A stretch of DNA of 25,318 nucleotides from NCBI GenBank assembly GCA_002348005.1, contig DDYQ01000040.1, positions 3,155 to 28,472 of the forward strand, written 5' to 3'. Shown piece by piece: positions 1-7,490 of the stretch. Each line of letters begins with the position of its first letter. Position 1 is the stretch's first letter. This DNA comes from Desulfobacteraceae bacterium UBA2230. Its GTDB lineage: Bacteria > Desulfobacterota > Desulfobacteria > Desulfobacterales > Desulfosarcinaceae. The notes beneath the pieces were generated by a model. The model was given only the letters and a program-made list of their open reading frames with translations. It searched no databases and had not been told where the DNA came from. The position numbers and the translations under genes were made by a program.

Positions 1-277
1 GCATCACCCCCTCGTCGGCGGCGATCACCAACACCACGATGTCGATGCCCGTGGCGCCGGCCACCATGTTCTTGACGAATTTTTCGTGGCCCGGCACGTC
101 GACGATACCGATCGGTTGACCGTGCGGCAATTGCAGGAAAGCGAAGCCCAGCTCGATGGTAATCCCGCGCAGGATCTCTTCTTTCAGACGATCCGTATTG
201 ATGCCCGTAATCGCTTTGATCAGGCTGGTCTTGCCATGATCGATATGCCCTGCGGTCCCCAGTACAATCTGCTTCAA
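1..277 (-). CDS. selB: Selenocysteine-specific elongation factor SelB, N-terminal part (cut by window edge)
   Basis: SelB is the EF-Tu-like GTPase that carries selenocysteinyl-tRNA to the ribosome at UGA-Sec codons. Only the first 92 codons are present. They show the P-loop [13 protein letters not shown] at about residues 7-19, a switch region (ITIELGF) and the G3 motif DVPGHEKF. The GHIDHGKT form, with a starting sequence close to [11 protein letters not shown], is typical of SelB rather than EF-Tu or TypA. I place the start at a TTG codon (275-277) because the family homology begins there and AAGGAG lies 10 bases upstream; no ATG is available. A small membrane-protein gene sits 32 bases upstream on the same strand and probably shares the transcript. 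Presence of SelB implies that the organism makes selenoproteins. I did not find a clear in-frame UGA-Sec gene in this window. Confidence 0.9.
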   Translation of the reverse strand, partial: MKQIVLGTAGHIDHGKTSLIKAITGINTDRLKEEILRGITIELGFAFLQLPHGQPIGIVDVPGHEKFVKNMVAGATGIDIVVLVIAADEGVM

Positions 278-309
278 AACAGTCCGACTCCTTGTGTCAG
301 AATGGCCGG

Positions 310-495
310 TTACGGCAAGTTGGAGTTCTTTTTCCTGAAACGCAGGTATTCGACAAGATATGCCAGTCCGACCAGAACAAGGCACAACCCGGCAATGAAC
401 ACCGCCGGGGCCTGGGGGTAAAAGAGTCGCCACAGAATGACGGCGAATACGACGCCCAGAACGGCTCGGATGATGAAAACCTGGTAATTTCGCAC
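310..495 (-). CDS. Small membrane protein with two hydrophobic helices, unknown function
   Basis: This is a 61-residue protein with hydrophobic stretches at about residues 7-25 and 30-48 and a basic C-terminal tail ([10 protein letters not shown]), so it is probably an inner-membrane hairpin. The start is GTG at 493-495, with AGGA eight bases upstream; there is no nearby ATG. It ends 32 bases before the selB start on the same strand, which suggests co-transcription, but nothing in the sequence ties it to selenium use. I do not recognise a named family. Its reading frame fits the operon spacing, and the hydrophobic pattern argues against a chance ORF. The longer frame on the same strand (297-533) lacks these properties. 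Confidence 0.6.
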   Translation of the reverse strand: MRNYQVFIIRAVLGVVFAVILWRLFYPQAPAVFIAGLCLVLVGLAYLVEYLRFRKKNSNLP

Positions 496-661
496 TTATG
501 GGGTCCTATGCTCGTTTGTCTTAAAGGCCACAACTTTAGCCCAGATGATCCAAGGGGTCAATAGTATGCGGATCGACGCTTTTCAAACCATTTGATTCTT
601 AACCAAAGAACATTTAGGCTGTTTCCCATCGGCAACCCATCGGCGCTCAGAAAGGGGTTCG

Positions 662-1417
662 ATGATTCAGCTGCGTGCCCGAACCGCTTCGCTATTTTTT
701 CCATTGAAACATGAGTTTCTCTGGATGGCCCTGTTAGGAATGTTCGTGCTGGGATGTGCCGCCCTTTCCGGTCCATCTCCCCGGGATTCCTGGACCTGCG
801 ATCCTGAAGCGGATGCCGCGGTGGAGCGGGGTGAATGGCAATTCGCCATCGCCGCCCATGAACGTTTGATCGAACGCGAACCGCACAACGGTCTGGCGCT
901 CTATCATCTTGGGTATATTGCAGGCAAGCTGGGCGACGGGGATGCCGAGATCGATTTTTATCTCCAGGCCCTTGCAAGTGGTTATGACCAGGACGATCAA
1001 CTCTATTTTAATCTGGGCATGGCTTTCGGCGAGATCGATCCATATGCAGCTGCGGAGGCTTTCGAACAGGCGGTCAAACTCAATCCGAAAAGTGCGGACA
1101 ACCGGTTTGGTCTTGGGCTGATGGCCGAGACTCTGGGGCAAATCGAAAGTGCGATTCAGTCGCTGAAGATCGCCCTGGAACTGCAACCCGCTCACGTGGA
1201 GGCCATGCTCCTGCTGGTACGCATTTATCTGGATGAAAGCCGCTGGAGTGATGCCGCCGAACTGCTGGACCGACTGCTCGAGCAGGATCCCGACAATGAA
1301 GAGGCGCAAGAACTCTTTGAGATTCTCGACTTCAGACGCCATGTTGAATATGAAGCGATAGGCGCCCCGTTGGACGCAATCGGGGGCAAAATAGAGCGGG
1401 CCATCAACTTTGGTTGA
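662..1417 (+). CDS. TPR-repeat lipoprotein
   Basis: A 251-residue predicted lipoprotein. The N-terminus is basic then hydrophobic and reaches a lipobox VLGC with Cys32 as the lipid-bearing residue. The mature part, from about residue 48 to 225, is a run of roughly five tetratricopeptide helix pairs, recognisable by recurrent patterns such as ALYHLGYIAGKLGD, AAEAFEQAVKLNPKSAD and AIQSLKIALELQPAHVE. Such TPR lipoproteins usually act as scaffolds for envelope assemblies; the partner here is unknown. The ATG at 662 has AAAGGGG four bases upstream. A second ATG at codon 22 would leave too short a signal peptide. The stop codon lies inside the loop of a long hairpin shared with the convergent PilZ gene. 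Confidence 0.85.
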   Translation: MIQLRARTASLFFPLKHEFLWMALLGMFVLGCAALSGPSPRDSWTCDPEADAAVERGEWQFAIAAHERLIEREPHNGLALYHLGYIAGKLGDGDAEIDFYLQALASGYDQDDQLYFNLGMAFGEIDPYAAAEAFEQAVKLNPKSADNRFGLGLMAETLGQIESAIQSLKIALELQPAHVEAMLLLVRIYLDESRWSDAAELLDRLLEQDPDNEEAQELFEILDFRRHVEYEAIGAPLDAIGGKIERAINFG

Positions 1418-1428
1418 ATGGCCCGCTC
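1394..1428. terminator. Long hairpin between convergent genes, overlapping a stop codon
   Basis: GAGCGGGCCAT (1394-1404) pairs perfectly with ATGGCCCGCTC (1418-1428). CAAC and GTTG extend the stem inward across one bulged A, leaving a TTTG loop. The TGA stop of the TPR gene is inside the structure. Read on the minus strand, the stem is followed by TATTTTG, a weak U-tract, so it should work best for the convergent PilZ transcript and may act on both. Confidence 0.65.
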
Positions 1429-1476
1429 CGGAGGACAGGTCGGACACGGTCCTGACCATGCTGCTTGATCGAGGGT

Positions 1477-1824
1477 CTACAAACGGTCGCCTTCGTGCAC
1501 AATATCCGGCATTTGCCCGTCCTGACTGATCAGATCGGTGATCGGCTGGTCAAATTGCACTGCAAATCCTGAAGGGCCGCTGCGAACCACCGTACCTTTA
1601 ATCTTCACGGTTTCTTCGAAACGGAACAGCGGAAATTCAATCTCGATCGGCTGCCCTTCTGCGATCGACCGCTGGGTCTTGATAAAAACACCGCCGGCGC
1701 CGATGTTTTTGAGTATATCGCGAAAATCTCCTTCCCGGACTTTGTATTCGGCTACAATATACGCCGTCCGTCTGGGGTGTTCGCGTTGACTGCGCTGCGG
1801 GATTCTCGCTTTCATTTCAACCAC
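1477..1824 (-). CDS. PilZ-domain protein, probable c-di-GMP sensor
   Basis: A 115-residue single-domain protein. The PilZ c-di-GMP signature is visible as RxxxR (REHPR, residues 14-18), followed by a beta-barrel segment and NIGAGGVFIKT at about 40-50, which stands where the usual D/NxSxxG motif lies; the Ser is replaced by Gly. A second barrel segment (VKIKGTVVRSGPSGFAVQF) ends the domain. PilZ proteins of this size bind cyclic di-GMP and act through partners, often on motility or polysaccharide export. The start could be GTG at 1824 or ATG at 1815; neither has a good ribosome site, so the N-terminus is uncertain by three residues. The gene is monocistronic and convergent with the TPR lipoprotein. 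Confidence 0.82.
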   Translation of the reverse strand: MVEMKARIPQRSQREHPRRTAYIVAEYKVREGDFRDILKNIGAGGVFIKTQRSIAEGQPIEIEFPLFRFEETVKIKGTVVRSGPSGFAVQFDQPITDLISQDGQMPDIVHEGDRL

Positions 1825-2153
1825 GGTATCTGCAATGAATGTGCCCGAAAAAGATATTATCGCTTTTCAGTTTTATTCCAGTAGTTATGGCTTTTTCGTT
1901 CTTTGTGCCTGTCGGATATAGTATTCTATATTATAACCACCATGTAAATGAATACTCAGTCTCATGTATTTCAATCCAGGTCGGCCGCGTCGAGAGGGAT
2001 TCGCCTTACGGAACGTTGCACGCGGCATACACGGATTAATCCTTGAAAACCAAAACCCGGCTCATTATATTGGCTCTATCACTCGTTGAAAGGGGAAACC
2101 GCTGATTCAAAAGGAAGGTTTGTTTTTCGTCGCATAACAAACCATACACCATT
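1825..2153. other. AT-rich divergent intergenic region
   Basis: This 329-base gap lies between the divergent PilZ and DUF1992 genes and is visibly richer in A and T than its flanks. It holds the promoter described at 2043-2071. An open frame at 1839-2039 (plus) has no ribosome site or recognisable protein pattern and is not called. An AT-rich patch near 1915-1935 could serve the PilZ gene, but I cannot assign -35/-10 boxes there. Confidence 0.6.
2043..2071 (+). promoter_or_regulatory. Sigma-70-type promoter for the DUF1992 gene
   Basis: TTGAAA (2043-2048) and TATATT (2066-2071) are separated by 17 bases. Each matches the -35/-10 consensus at five of six positions. Transcription would start near 2078, about 76 bases before the DUF1992 start codon. 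Confidence 0.55.
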
Positions 2154-2543
2154 ATGATAACTGGTTTTGAAAAGATCGTTGAAGATCGCATTCGAACCGC
2201 CCAGAAAAAGGGCGAGTTCGACAACCTGGAAGGCACCGGCAAACCATTGACGTTTCCGGAAGACGGGTATGTTCCCGAGGATCTGCGGTTGGCATATAAA
2301 GTACTTAAAAATGCTGATTGCCTGCCGCCGGAAATAGAATTAAAAAAGGAGATCGAGCGAACCGAAGATTTGCTGGCGAATATGAATGATGTCGCCGAAC
2401 GATATCAAGTGTTGAAAAAGCTCAATTTTTTGATCATGAAACTGAATGTCAGCAGAAAAGGTAACGCCCGCTTCGATGTACCGGAGCGGTATGCCGCATT
2501 GCTCAACAATCGCATCGGCTCTTCAGATCAAAAAACAGGCTGA
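2154..2543 (+). CDS. DUF1992 (DnaJ-homologue C28 conserved domain) protein
   Basis: A 129-residue soluble protein whose first 70 residues match the DUF1992 pattern: FEKIVEDRIRTAQKKGEFDN, GTGKPLTF, a vPEDLRLAYKVLKNAD-like stretch and PPEIELKKEIE. This domain is found alone in bacteria and next to a J-domain in eukaryotic DNAJC28; its biochemical role is not established. The rest is charged helix, probably coiled coil. The ATG at 2154 fits the family start, but no clear ribosome site precedes it. It leads a same-strand run and is followed 30 bases later by a membrane-protein gene. Confidence 0.8.
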   Translation: MITGFEKIVEDRIRTAQKKGEFDNLEGTGKPLTFPEDGYVPEDLRLAYKVLKNADCLPPEIELKKEIERTEDLLANMNDVAERYQVLKKLNFLIMKLNVSRKGNARFDVPERYAALLNNRIGSSDQKTG

Positions 2544-2573
2544 TTTCTAACCGGCTCACCCTCGACGAAGACC

Positions 2574-3056
2574 ATGTTCAAAAAGAGATTAAACTCCGAT
2601 CACGATGGGCTGTTCAAAGGGGTCATCGTGGCGCATTCGATATTACTGCTGCATTTGCTGATGATCGCCGGCCTGGGACTCACCATCGTGTTTCTCACCG
2701 GCCTGGCACATTACATGTCCTGGATCGTTATAGGCGGCATGGCCCTTCTGGGCCTTTCCGCCTATCTTTTCTACCGACGCATTCGCAAAGAGGGCAAAAG
2801 TGTAAGCGAGGCCCTGCAGACTCCCTTGTTTAATGGCCGGGAGGTCGAGATCCGGCTGCTCGGAGGATTCGCCAGTTTCCGGTTGGGCAAACCTGACAAA
2901 CGGCCGATCGACAGCGGCACCTATGAGCCGCCGCTGCAACTGGAAAGTCCCGAAAGCATACGCATTCGTGAAATCGCCGCCTTGGCGCAGCTGCTTGAAA
3001 AAAACCTGATCACGCGTGAAGAATACGACCAGGCCAAACGTCAACTGTTCCGCTGA
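2574..3056 (+). CDS. Membrane protein with C-terminal SHOCT-like domain
   Basis: A 160-residue protein with two hydrophobic segments at about residues 15-40 and 46-67, then a basic turn (YRRIRKEGK). A soluble middle part follows, and the last 30 residues read IREIAALAQLLEKNLITREE and then a DQAK-like turn. That is the pattern of the SHOCT short C-terminal domain (helix, loop, IT-x-EEF/Y, helix) thought to mediate oligomerisation. Function is unknown. No strong ribosome site is visible before the ATG at 2574. The gap of 30 bases to the DUF1992 gene and 58 to ddl suggests one transcript. Confidence 0.65.
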   Translation: MFKKRLNSDHDGLFKGVIVAHSILLLHLLMIAGLGLTIVFLTGLAHYMSWIVIGGMALLGLSAYLFYRRIRKEGKSVSEALQTPLFNGREVEIRLLGGFASFRLGKPDKRPIDSGTYEPPLQLESPESIRIREIAALAQLLEKNLITREEYDQAKRQLFR

Positions 3057-3114
3057 AGTCTACTAATCATTTCGCAACCGACCACAGCCGCCTTTCAGGC
3101 AAGAAAGTACCGCC

Positions 3115-4053
3115 ATGAAAAAAACGATTGCGTTACTTTACGGGGGAATTTCGTCCGAAAGAGCCGTCTCGCTCAACAGCGGCGAACAGGTTTACCAGGC
3201 ACTCGACAAACAAAAGTATGAAATCAGGCGCTACGATACCAAAACCGATCTACCCCGCCTGGTTGCCGAGGCCGGCGAAATCAATGCCGCCCTGATCATC
3301 CTGCACGGCGCCTATGGTGAGGATGGGACCGTTCAGGGAATGCTCGAATTGCTCGACATCCCCTACCAGGGGGCCGGCGTTCTGGGCAGCTCGCTGGCCA
3401 TGAACAAACTCGCGGCCAAACAGTTGTATGAGCAATCGGGTATCCCCGTGCCCCCCTACCTTGCGATCCACCAACGGGACAATCTGCCACCCCGGCGCAT
3501 CATCGATCGCATCGGTCTGCCCCTGGTGGTCAAGCCGACCGTGGGGGGTTCCAGCATCGGGATGTCCATCGTGCGAAAGGCCGAGGCGCTTCCCGGGGCA
3601 CTGGCCGACGCCTTCGCCCAGGATCGCTCCGTTATAGTTGAAAGCTACATTCAGGGCACCGAAATCACCGCTTCCGTTCTGGGCAACGATACGCTTACCG
3701 CTTTGCCGCTGATCGAGATCATTCCCAGCGGCAAGTACGAGTTCTTTGATTATGAGGCCAAATATACGGCCGGTGCCACTCAGGAAATCTGTCCGGCGCG
3801 CATCGATGACGCTCTGGCCCAAAAAGCCCAAACGTATGCGCAGATGGCGCACAGCGCCCTGTTCTGCAAGGGATACAGCCGGACCGATATGATCCTGCGC
3901 GGACAGGATTTTTTTGTATTGGAAACCAATACGATCCCTGGTATGACGCGCACCAGCCTGTTTCCTCAGGCCGCTCAGGCGGCGGGCATCTCGTTCAGCC
4001 AATTACTCGACCGGCTGATCGAACTCGGTATACAAGCCCATCATCAACGATAA
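3115..4053 (+). CDS. ddl: D-alanine--D-alanine ligase
   Basis: Joins two D-alanines with ATP to make the peptidoglycan precursor dipeptide, in the cytoplasm. The 312-residue length is standard. Visible motifs are the N-terminal GGISSERAVSLNSG with catalytic Glu15, HGAYGEDGTVQG (64-75), the ATP-grasp segment VVKPTVGGSSIGM with Lys140, and the metal-binding end VLETNTIPGMT with Glu270 and Asn272. The start at 3115 fits the family (MKKTIALLYGG). The ribosome site is weak (AAGAAAG, about eight bases upstream). It is followed after six bases by another ATP-grasp gene. It lies away from the murein gene cluster in which ddl is often found. Confidence 0.93.
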   Translation: MKKTIALLYGGISSERAVSLNSGEQVYQALDKQKYEIRRYDTKTDLPRLVAEAGEINAALIILHGAYGEDGTVQGMLELLDIPYQGAGVLGSSLAMNKLAAKQLYEQSGIPVPPYLAIHQRDNLPPRRIIDRIGLPLVVKPTVGGSSIGMSIVRKAEALPGALADAFAQDRSVIVESYIQGTEITASVLGNDTLTALPLIEIIPSGKYEFFDYEAKYTAGATQEICPARIDDALAQKAQTYAQMAHSALFCKGYSRTDMILRGQDFFVLETNTIPGMTRTSLFPQAAQAAGISFSQLLDRLIELGIQAHHQR

Positions 4054-4059
4054 AGAGCG

Positions 4060-4821
4060 ATGATCATCACGCGCTTCAGCCAACTGCTCCAGGACTTTCA
4101 GCGCCTGGAAAATGGTGACGTGTTTGTCGGGCAGCTGCCCGCCTCGCACCTCAAAACCACCCTGCTGACCGATCTTTCGGCGCGCGGCATCACCTTCATT
4201 CCTTCGGCAACCGCTCAGCTCGCCAATGCCTCCAAGTGCGCCCAAACGTTTCTCCTGCTGCCCTGGATGCTGCCGCACACACGGGTGATCGGCCGGCGCA
4301 GGGAACTGTTCGACGCACTGGCCGACTATGAACGCCAGGGCATCCGTGAAGCCGTAACCAAAACCGACCGCCAGCATTGCGGTCTCGGGGTCTTCCGCTG
4401 GTCGAGCCCTGAACTGGCTTACAACTGCCTGGCGATGCGCGACGAGGTCTACCCTTTGGTGCTGCAGCCGTTCGTAGAGGCCTTCACGGATGTAAGGGTC
4501 ATCAGGGTGGGCGACTACTGCGAAGCATACAGCCGCAGCAATCCATATGGATTCAGAATGAATCTGGCGGCGGGCGCGGTCAGCCGCCCCTTCCGGCTGA
4601 CCAGGCGACACCAGGATTTCTGTCTTGAGGCGATGCGGCGCGTGCGCATGCCATACGCCCATATCGATCTGATGATAACTCCCGATGAGAAGATCTTCAT
4701 ATCGGAAATTCGGTTGAACGGCGGGGTGCACGGTGCTGCAATCGCGCGCCGCGAACTGGATGTTCTGAAGCATACGCATCTTATGGCCCTTGCCCGGCAG
4801 ATTGCGAGACCTCAAACCTGA
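4060..4821 (+). CDS. ATP-grasp domain protein, RimK/glutathione-synthase-like ligase of unknown substrate
   Basis: A 253-residue protein with a C-terminal ATP-grasp fold. Signs are a glycine-rich loop (QHCGLGVF, about 106-112), LVLQPFVE (133-140), a strand pair VRVIRVGDYCEAYSR, and the metal-binding end HIDLMI...ISEIRLNGG with Asp203, Glu216 and Asn220. The N-terminal part (VFVGQLPASHLKTTLLTDL) does not match a named ligase, so the amino and carboxyl substrates are unknown. It starts six bases after ddl, with AAAGAG overlapping the gap, and ends 20 bases before purD-purE. Ligation of an amino acid or small peptide is the likely chemistry by family. A link to peptidoglycan precursors is inference from position only. 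Confidence 0.75.
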   Translation: MIITRFSQLLQDFQRLENGDVFVGQLPASHLKTTLLTDLSARGITFIPSATAQLANASKCAQTFLLLPWMLPHTRVIGRRRELFDALADYERQGIREAVTKTDRQHCGLGVFRWSSPELAYNCLAMRDEVYPLVLQPFVEAFTDVRVIRVGDYCEAYSRSNPYGFRMNLAAGAVSRPFRLTRRHQDFCLEAMRRVRMPYAHIDLMITPDEKIFISEIRLNGGVHGAAIARRELDVLKHTHLMALARQIARPQT

Positions 4822-4841
4822 GCCGTGATTGGAGGAAGATT

Positions 4842-6614
4842 ATGAAAGTGCTGGTGATCGGCGGCGGAGGCCGCGAACATGCCCTGGTCTGGAAGATCAA
4901 ACAAAGTCCCCTGGTCCGCAAAATCTACTGCGCCCCAGGCAATGCCGGCATCGCGCAACTGGCCGAATGTCCACCCCTTCAGGCCGAGGATGTGGACGGT
5001 CTGCTCCAGTTCGCCATGCAGACCAAGATCGATCTGACCGTCGTGGGGCCCGAGGGCCCGCTCTCCATGGGTATCGTGGACCGCTTCCAAGACGCCGGTC
5101 TGCGTATTTTCGGTGCCGACCGGAAAGCCGCCGTCATCGAAGCGAGCAAATCCTTTGCCAAGCAGCTCATGCAGAAATACGGTGTTCCCACGGCCACGGG
5201 CGCCGCATTCACCAGTTACAGGCAGGCCGAAGCCTACATCCGAAAAACCGGTGCACCTCTGGTGGTCAAAGCCGATGGCCTGGCGGCCGGCAAAGGGGTG
5301 ATCGTGTGTGACAGCGTGGCCAAGGCAATCGACGCGCTCAAGCGGGTCATGGTCCAGAAAGAGTTCGGTGAGGCCGGACAGAAAGTGGTGATCGAGGAGT
5401 GCCTGACCGGTGAAGAGGCTTCTTTCCTGGCCTTCACCGACGGCAAGACCGTGCTGCCGCTTCCCACCTCCCAGGATCACAAGGCGGTTTTCGACGACGA
5501 TAAAGGACCCAACACCGGTGGCATGGGCGCCTATTCGCCGGCCCCGGTCGTGGACCGCTATCTGCACGAACGCATCATGAAAGAGGTGATGTATCCCACC
5601 GTGCGCGGCATGGCCGCAGAGGGGCGCCCCTACAAGGGCGTTCTGTATGCCGGCCTGATGATTCAGCGCGACAAGATCAAGGTGCTGGAGTTCAACGGCC
5701 GTTTCGGCGACCCCGAAGCACAGCCGCTGCTGGCGCGACTCAAAAGCGACATCGTGCCCGTCATGGAGGCCGTGATCGACGGCCGGTTGGACCAGTGCCG
5801 TCTGGATATCGACGAGCGCGCCGCGGTGTGCGTGGTGATGGCCGCCGGCGGCTATCCCACCAAGTACAAGAAAAACCAACCCATCGTCGGCCTGGACAAG
5901 GCCTCACGCCTCAAAGATGTCATGGTCTTTCATGCCGGTACACAGCAGGTCGAAAAACAGGTGGTTACTTCAGGCGGCCGCGTTTTGGGCGTAACGGCCC
6001 TTGGCCGCGGCGTAGCCGAAGCCATTGAGAAAGCGTACGCCGCCGTCTCCAAAATCGAGTGGCAGGATGTTCACTACCGCCGGGATATCGGGCGCAAGGC
6101 GCTCCTCCGCATGCAGGCACCCCCCCAGGTGGGCATCGTCCTGGGCAGCGATTCGGACCTGCCGGTGATGGAAAATGCCGTGGCCATGCTCAAAAAATTC
6201 GGCATCCCTTTTGAAATAACCGTTGCCTCGGCGCACCGCACCCCAGCGCGCGCCGCCCGCTTCGCCGCCCAGGCCCGCCAACGGGGAATCAAGGTGATCA
6301 TCGCCGCGGCGGGGCACGCTGCTCATCTGGCCGGCGCTCTGGCCGCCCAGACCACCCTGCCGGTGATCGGGGTTCCAGTCGACTCCTCGGCGCTGCAAGG
6401 TCTGGATGCCCTGCTCTCCACCGTGCAAATGCCGCCCGGCATCCCCGTGGCCACGGTGGCCATCGGCAAACCGGGCGCGACGAACGCCGCCATTCTGGCG
6501 GTCCAGATCCTGGCCGTGGCGGATAGCGACCTGGCGGCCTTGCTGGAGCAGTACAAGTCCGAAATGGCGGCCCAGGTTGAACACAAAGCGCGTGCACTTG
6601 AAAGCTTTCGCTAA
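4842..6614 (+). CDS. purD/purE: Fused phosphoribosylamine--glycine ligase (PurD) and AIR carboxylase/N5-CAIR mutase (PurE)
   Basis: One 590-residue frame carries two purine enzymes. Residues 1-424 are PurD (GAR synthetase): [26 protein letters not shown] (141-153), [10 protein letters not shown] (224-233), [11 protein letters not shown] (282-292), ending in the usual [12 protein letters not shown]. After a link of about three residues, 428-575 is Pur[10 protein letters not shown] (431-439), SAHRTP (463-468) with the catalytic His465, and [19 protein letters not shown]. PurD makes GAR and PurE acts later on N5-CAIR or AIR, so these are not consecutive steps. The PurE substrate loop reads GHAAHLAG where the common class I form is GGAAHLPG. 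The ATG has GGAGGAAGATT directly before it. The end overlaps the start of tsaC. Confidence 0.93.
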   Translation: MKVLVIGGGGREHALVWKIKQSPLVRKIYCAPGNAGIAQLAECPPLQAEDVDGLLQFAMQTKIDLTVVGPEGPLSMGIVDRFQDAGLRIFGADRKAAVIEASKSFAKQLMQKYGVPTATGAAFTSYRQAEAYIRKTGAPLVVKADGLAAGKGVIVCDSVAKAIDALKRVMVQKEFGEAGQKVVIEECLTGEEASFLAFTDGKTVLPLPTSQDHKAVFDDDKGPNTGGMGAYSPAPVVDRYLHERIMKEVMYPTVRGMAAEGRPYKGVLYAGLMIQRDKIKVLEFNGRFGDPEAQPLLARLKSDIVPVMEAVIDGRLDQCRLDIDERAAVCVVMAAGGYPTKYKKNQPIVGLDKASRLKDVMVFHAGTQQVEKQVVTSGGRVLGVTALGRGVAEAIEKAYAAVSKIEWQDVHYRRDIGRKALLRMQAPPQVGIVLGSDSDLPVMENAVAMLKKFGIPFEITVASAHRTPARAARFAAQARQRGIKVIIAAAGHAAHLAGALAAQTTLPVIGVPVDSSALQGLDALLSTVQMPPGIPVATVAIGKPGATNAAILAVQILAVADSDLAALLEQYKSEMAAQVEHKARALESFR

Positions 6615-7281
6615 GATTTGTCCGGTAGACAGCCGGCGGCCTGAACCGGATCGCATCCAGAAGGCCGCCGGCATCATTCGGCGGGGTGGAGTGGTCGTAT
6701 TCCCGACGCTGGGGCTTTACGGCCTCGGCGCGGACGCCTTTAATCCCGCCGCCGTCGGGCGCATCTTCGATCTCAAAGGACGGAACGCAGCGAAGCCGCT
6801 GCTGGTAATGATTCAGGAACGCGGTCAAATTATGGGGCTGGTGCCGCGTGTCGACCAGCGCAGCACCTTTATGATGGATCGCTTCTGGCCCGGCCGCGTC
6901 ACCCTGGTGATGCCGGCACGCGCCGACCTGGCACCCGGTTTGACTTCCGCGGACGGCAAGATTGCCATCCGCCTGGCAGGCCACCCGGTGGCCGCCGCCC
7001 TGATCGCCGCGGCAGGGACACCCATTACAGCCACCAGCGCCAATCTCTCCGGTACTGGCGGCTGTGCGGATGTCCGGCAGATCGATGCCGAGCTGCTCGC
7101 TGCCATCGACCTGGCCCTGGACGCCGGCCCGATGAGCGGCGCCGCCTCTACCATCGTCGACATCTGCGGTACCCGCCCTGTGGTGCTGCGTGCCGGAGCG
7201 GTTGCCGAAGCGGCGATTATCAGCGCATGGCAGGAATTTGAGCGTCAAGCCGCCGGCAAGCATATTGACAGGTCAGAGTGA
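6592..7281 (+). CDS. tsaC: TsaC/Sua5/YrdC-type L-threonylcarbamoyladenylate synthase
   Basis: Makes threonylcarbamoyl-AMP from threonine, bicarbonate and ATP, the first step of tRNA t6A modification. From the chosen start it has 229 residues. Matching motifs are [27 protein letters not shown] (the KxR motif, Lys62/Arg64), [13 protein letters not shown] and TSANLSG. The usual PTET/PTDTVYGLG reads PTLGLYGLG, so the conserved Thr-x-Thr is altered; this may mark a subfamily. The frame is open from 6406, but homology begins near [13 protein letters not shown] chose GTG 6592 (TTG 6598 or 6577 are possible), giving a 23-base overlap with purD-purE, which implies coupled translation. Its 3' end contains the promoter of the following tRNA. 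Confidence 0.85.
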   Translation: MHLKAFAKICPVDSRRPEPDRIQKAAGIIRRGGVVVFPTLGLYGLGADAFNPAAVGRIFDLKGRNAAKPLLVMIQERGQIMGLVPRVDQRSTFMMDRFWPGRVTLVMPARADLAPGLTSADGKIAIRLAGHPVAAALIAAAGTPITATSANLSGTGGCADVRQIDAELLAAIDLALDAGPMSGAASTIVDICGTRPVVLRAGAVAEAAIISAWQEFERQAAGKHIDRSE

Positions 7282-7293
7282 CTTTACTATAAA
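7265..7293 (+). promoter_or_regulatory. Strong sigma-70 promoter for tRNA-Leu
   Basis: A perfect -35 box TTGACA (7265-7270), a 17-base spacer and TATAAA (7288-7293) place the start of transcription just before the tRNA 5' end at 7305. The -35 box and most of the spacer overlap the last codons of the tsaC gene. Confidence 0.8.
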
Positions 7294-7304
7294 GGCGACT
7301 TCAT

Positions 7305-7391
7305 GCCGGAGTGGTGAAATTGGTAAACGCAGCGGACTCAAAATCCGCCGGGCGCAAGTCCTTGTCGGTTCGATTCCGACCTCCGGCACCA
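7305..7391 (+). tRNA. tRNA-Leu, anticodon CAA
   Basis: The 87-base gene folds as a class II tRNA. The acceptor stem GCCGGAG pairs with CTCCGGC, and the anticodon stem GCGGA/TCCGC encloses CTCAAAA with anticodon CAA at 7339-7341. A long variable arm and the T-arm GTCGG-TTCGATT-CCGAC follow, and the 3' CCA is encoded (7389-7391). It decodes UUG leucine codons. It has its own promoter and terminator. Confidence 0.97.
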
Positions 7392-7400
7392 CTAAAGAAT

Positions 7401-7433
7401 AGGGGGGCAAGCTTAAATGGTTGCCCCCTTTCT
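7401..7433 (+). terminator. Rho-independent terminator of tRNA-Leu
   Basis: GGGGGCAA (7403-7410) pairs with TTGCCCCC (7421-7428) around a ten-base loop, and an A/G-T/T extension lengthens the stem to about ten pairs. TTTCTGTT follows. It lies ten bases after the tRNA CCA end. Confidence 0.85.
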
Positions 7434-7490
7434 GTTCATTATCGTCTTTGCGGTCGACTCGATCAGACTTACCTTGGTCATCGGTTTAAA

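Noticed and set aside
734..1459. A 241-codon minus-strand open frame opposite the TPR lipoprotein
   Set aside because: The plus frame has a ribosome site, a lipobox and TPR periodicity; the minus frame has no such support.
1839..2039. A 66-codon open frame in the AT-rich gap
   Set aside because: It has no ribosome site, and its hydrophobic start is explained by AT-rich composition.
3250..4002. A 250-codon minus-strand open frame opposite ddl
   Set aside because: Ddl motifs are intact along the whole plus frame, so the antisense frame is a shadow.
4812..5879. A 355-codon open frame on the minus strand opposite purD
   Set aside because: It is antisense to a fully conserved PurD and its translation is rich in His, Gly and Ala with no domain pattern. 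It is a GC-driven shadow.
6298..7263. A 321-codon minus-strand open frame opposite purE/tsaC
   Set aside because: Same reason: both plus-strand proteins show family motifs throughout, and the antisense translation shows none.
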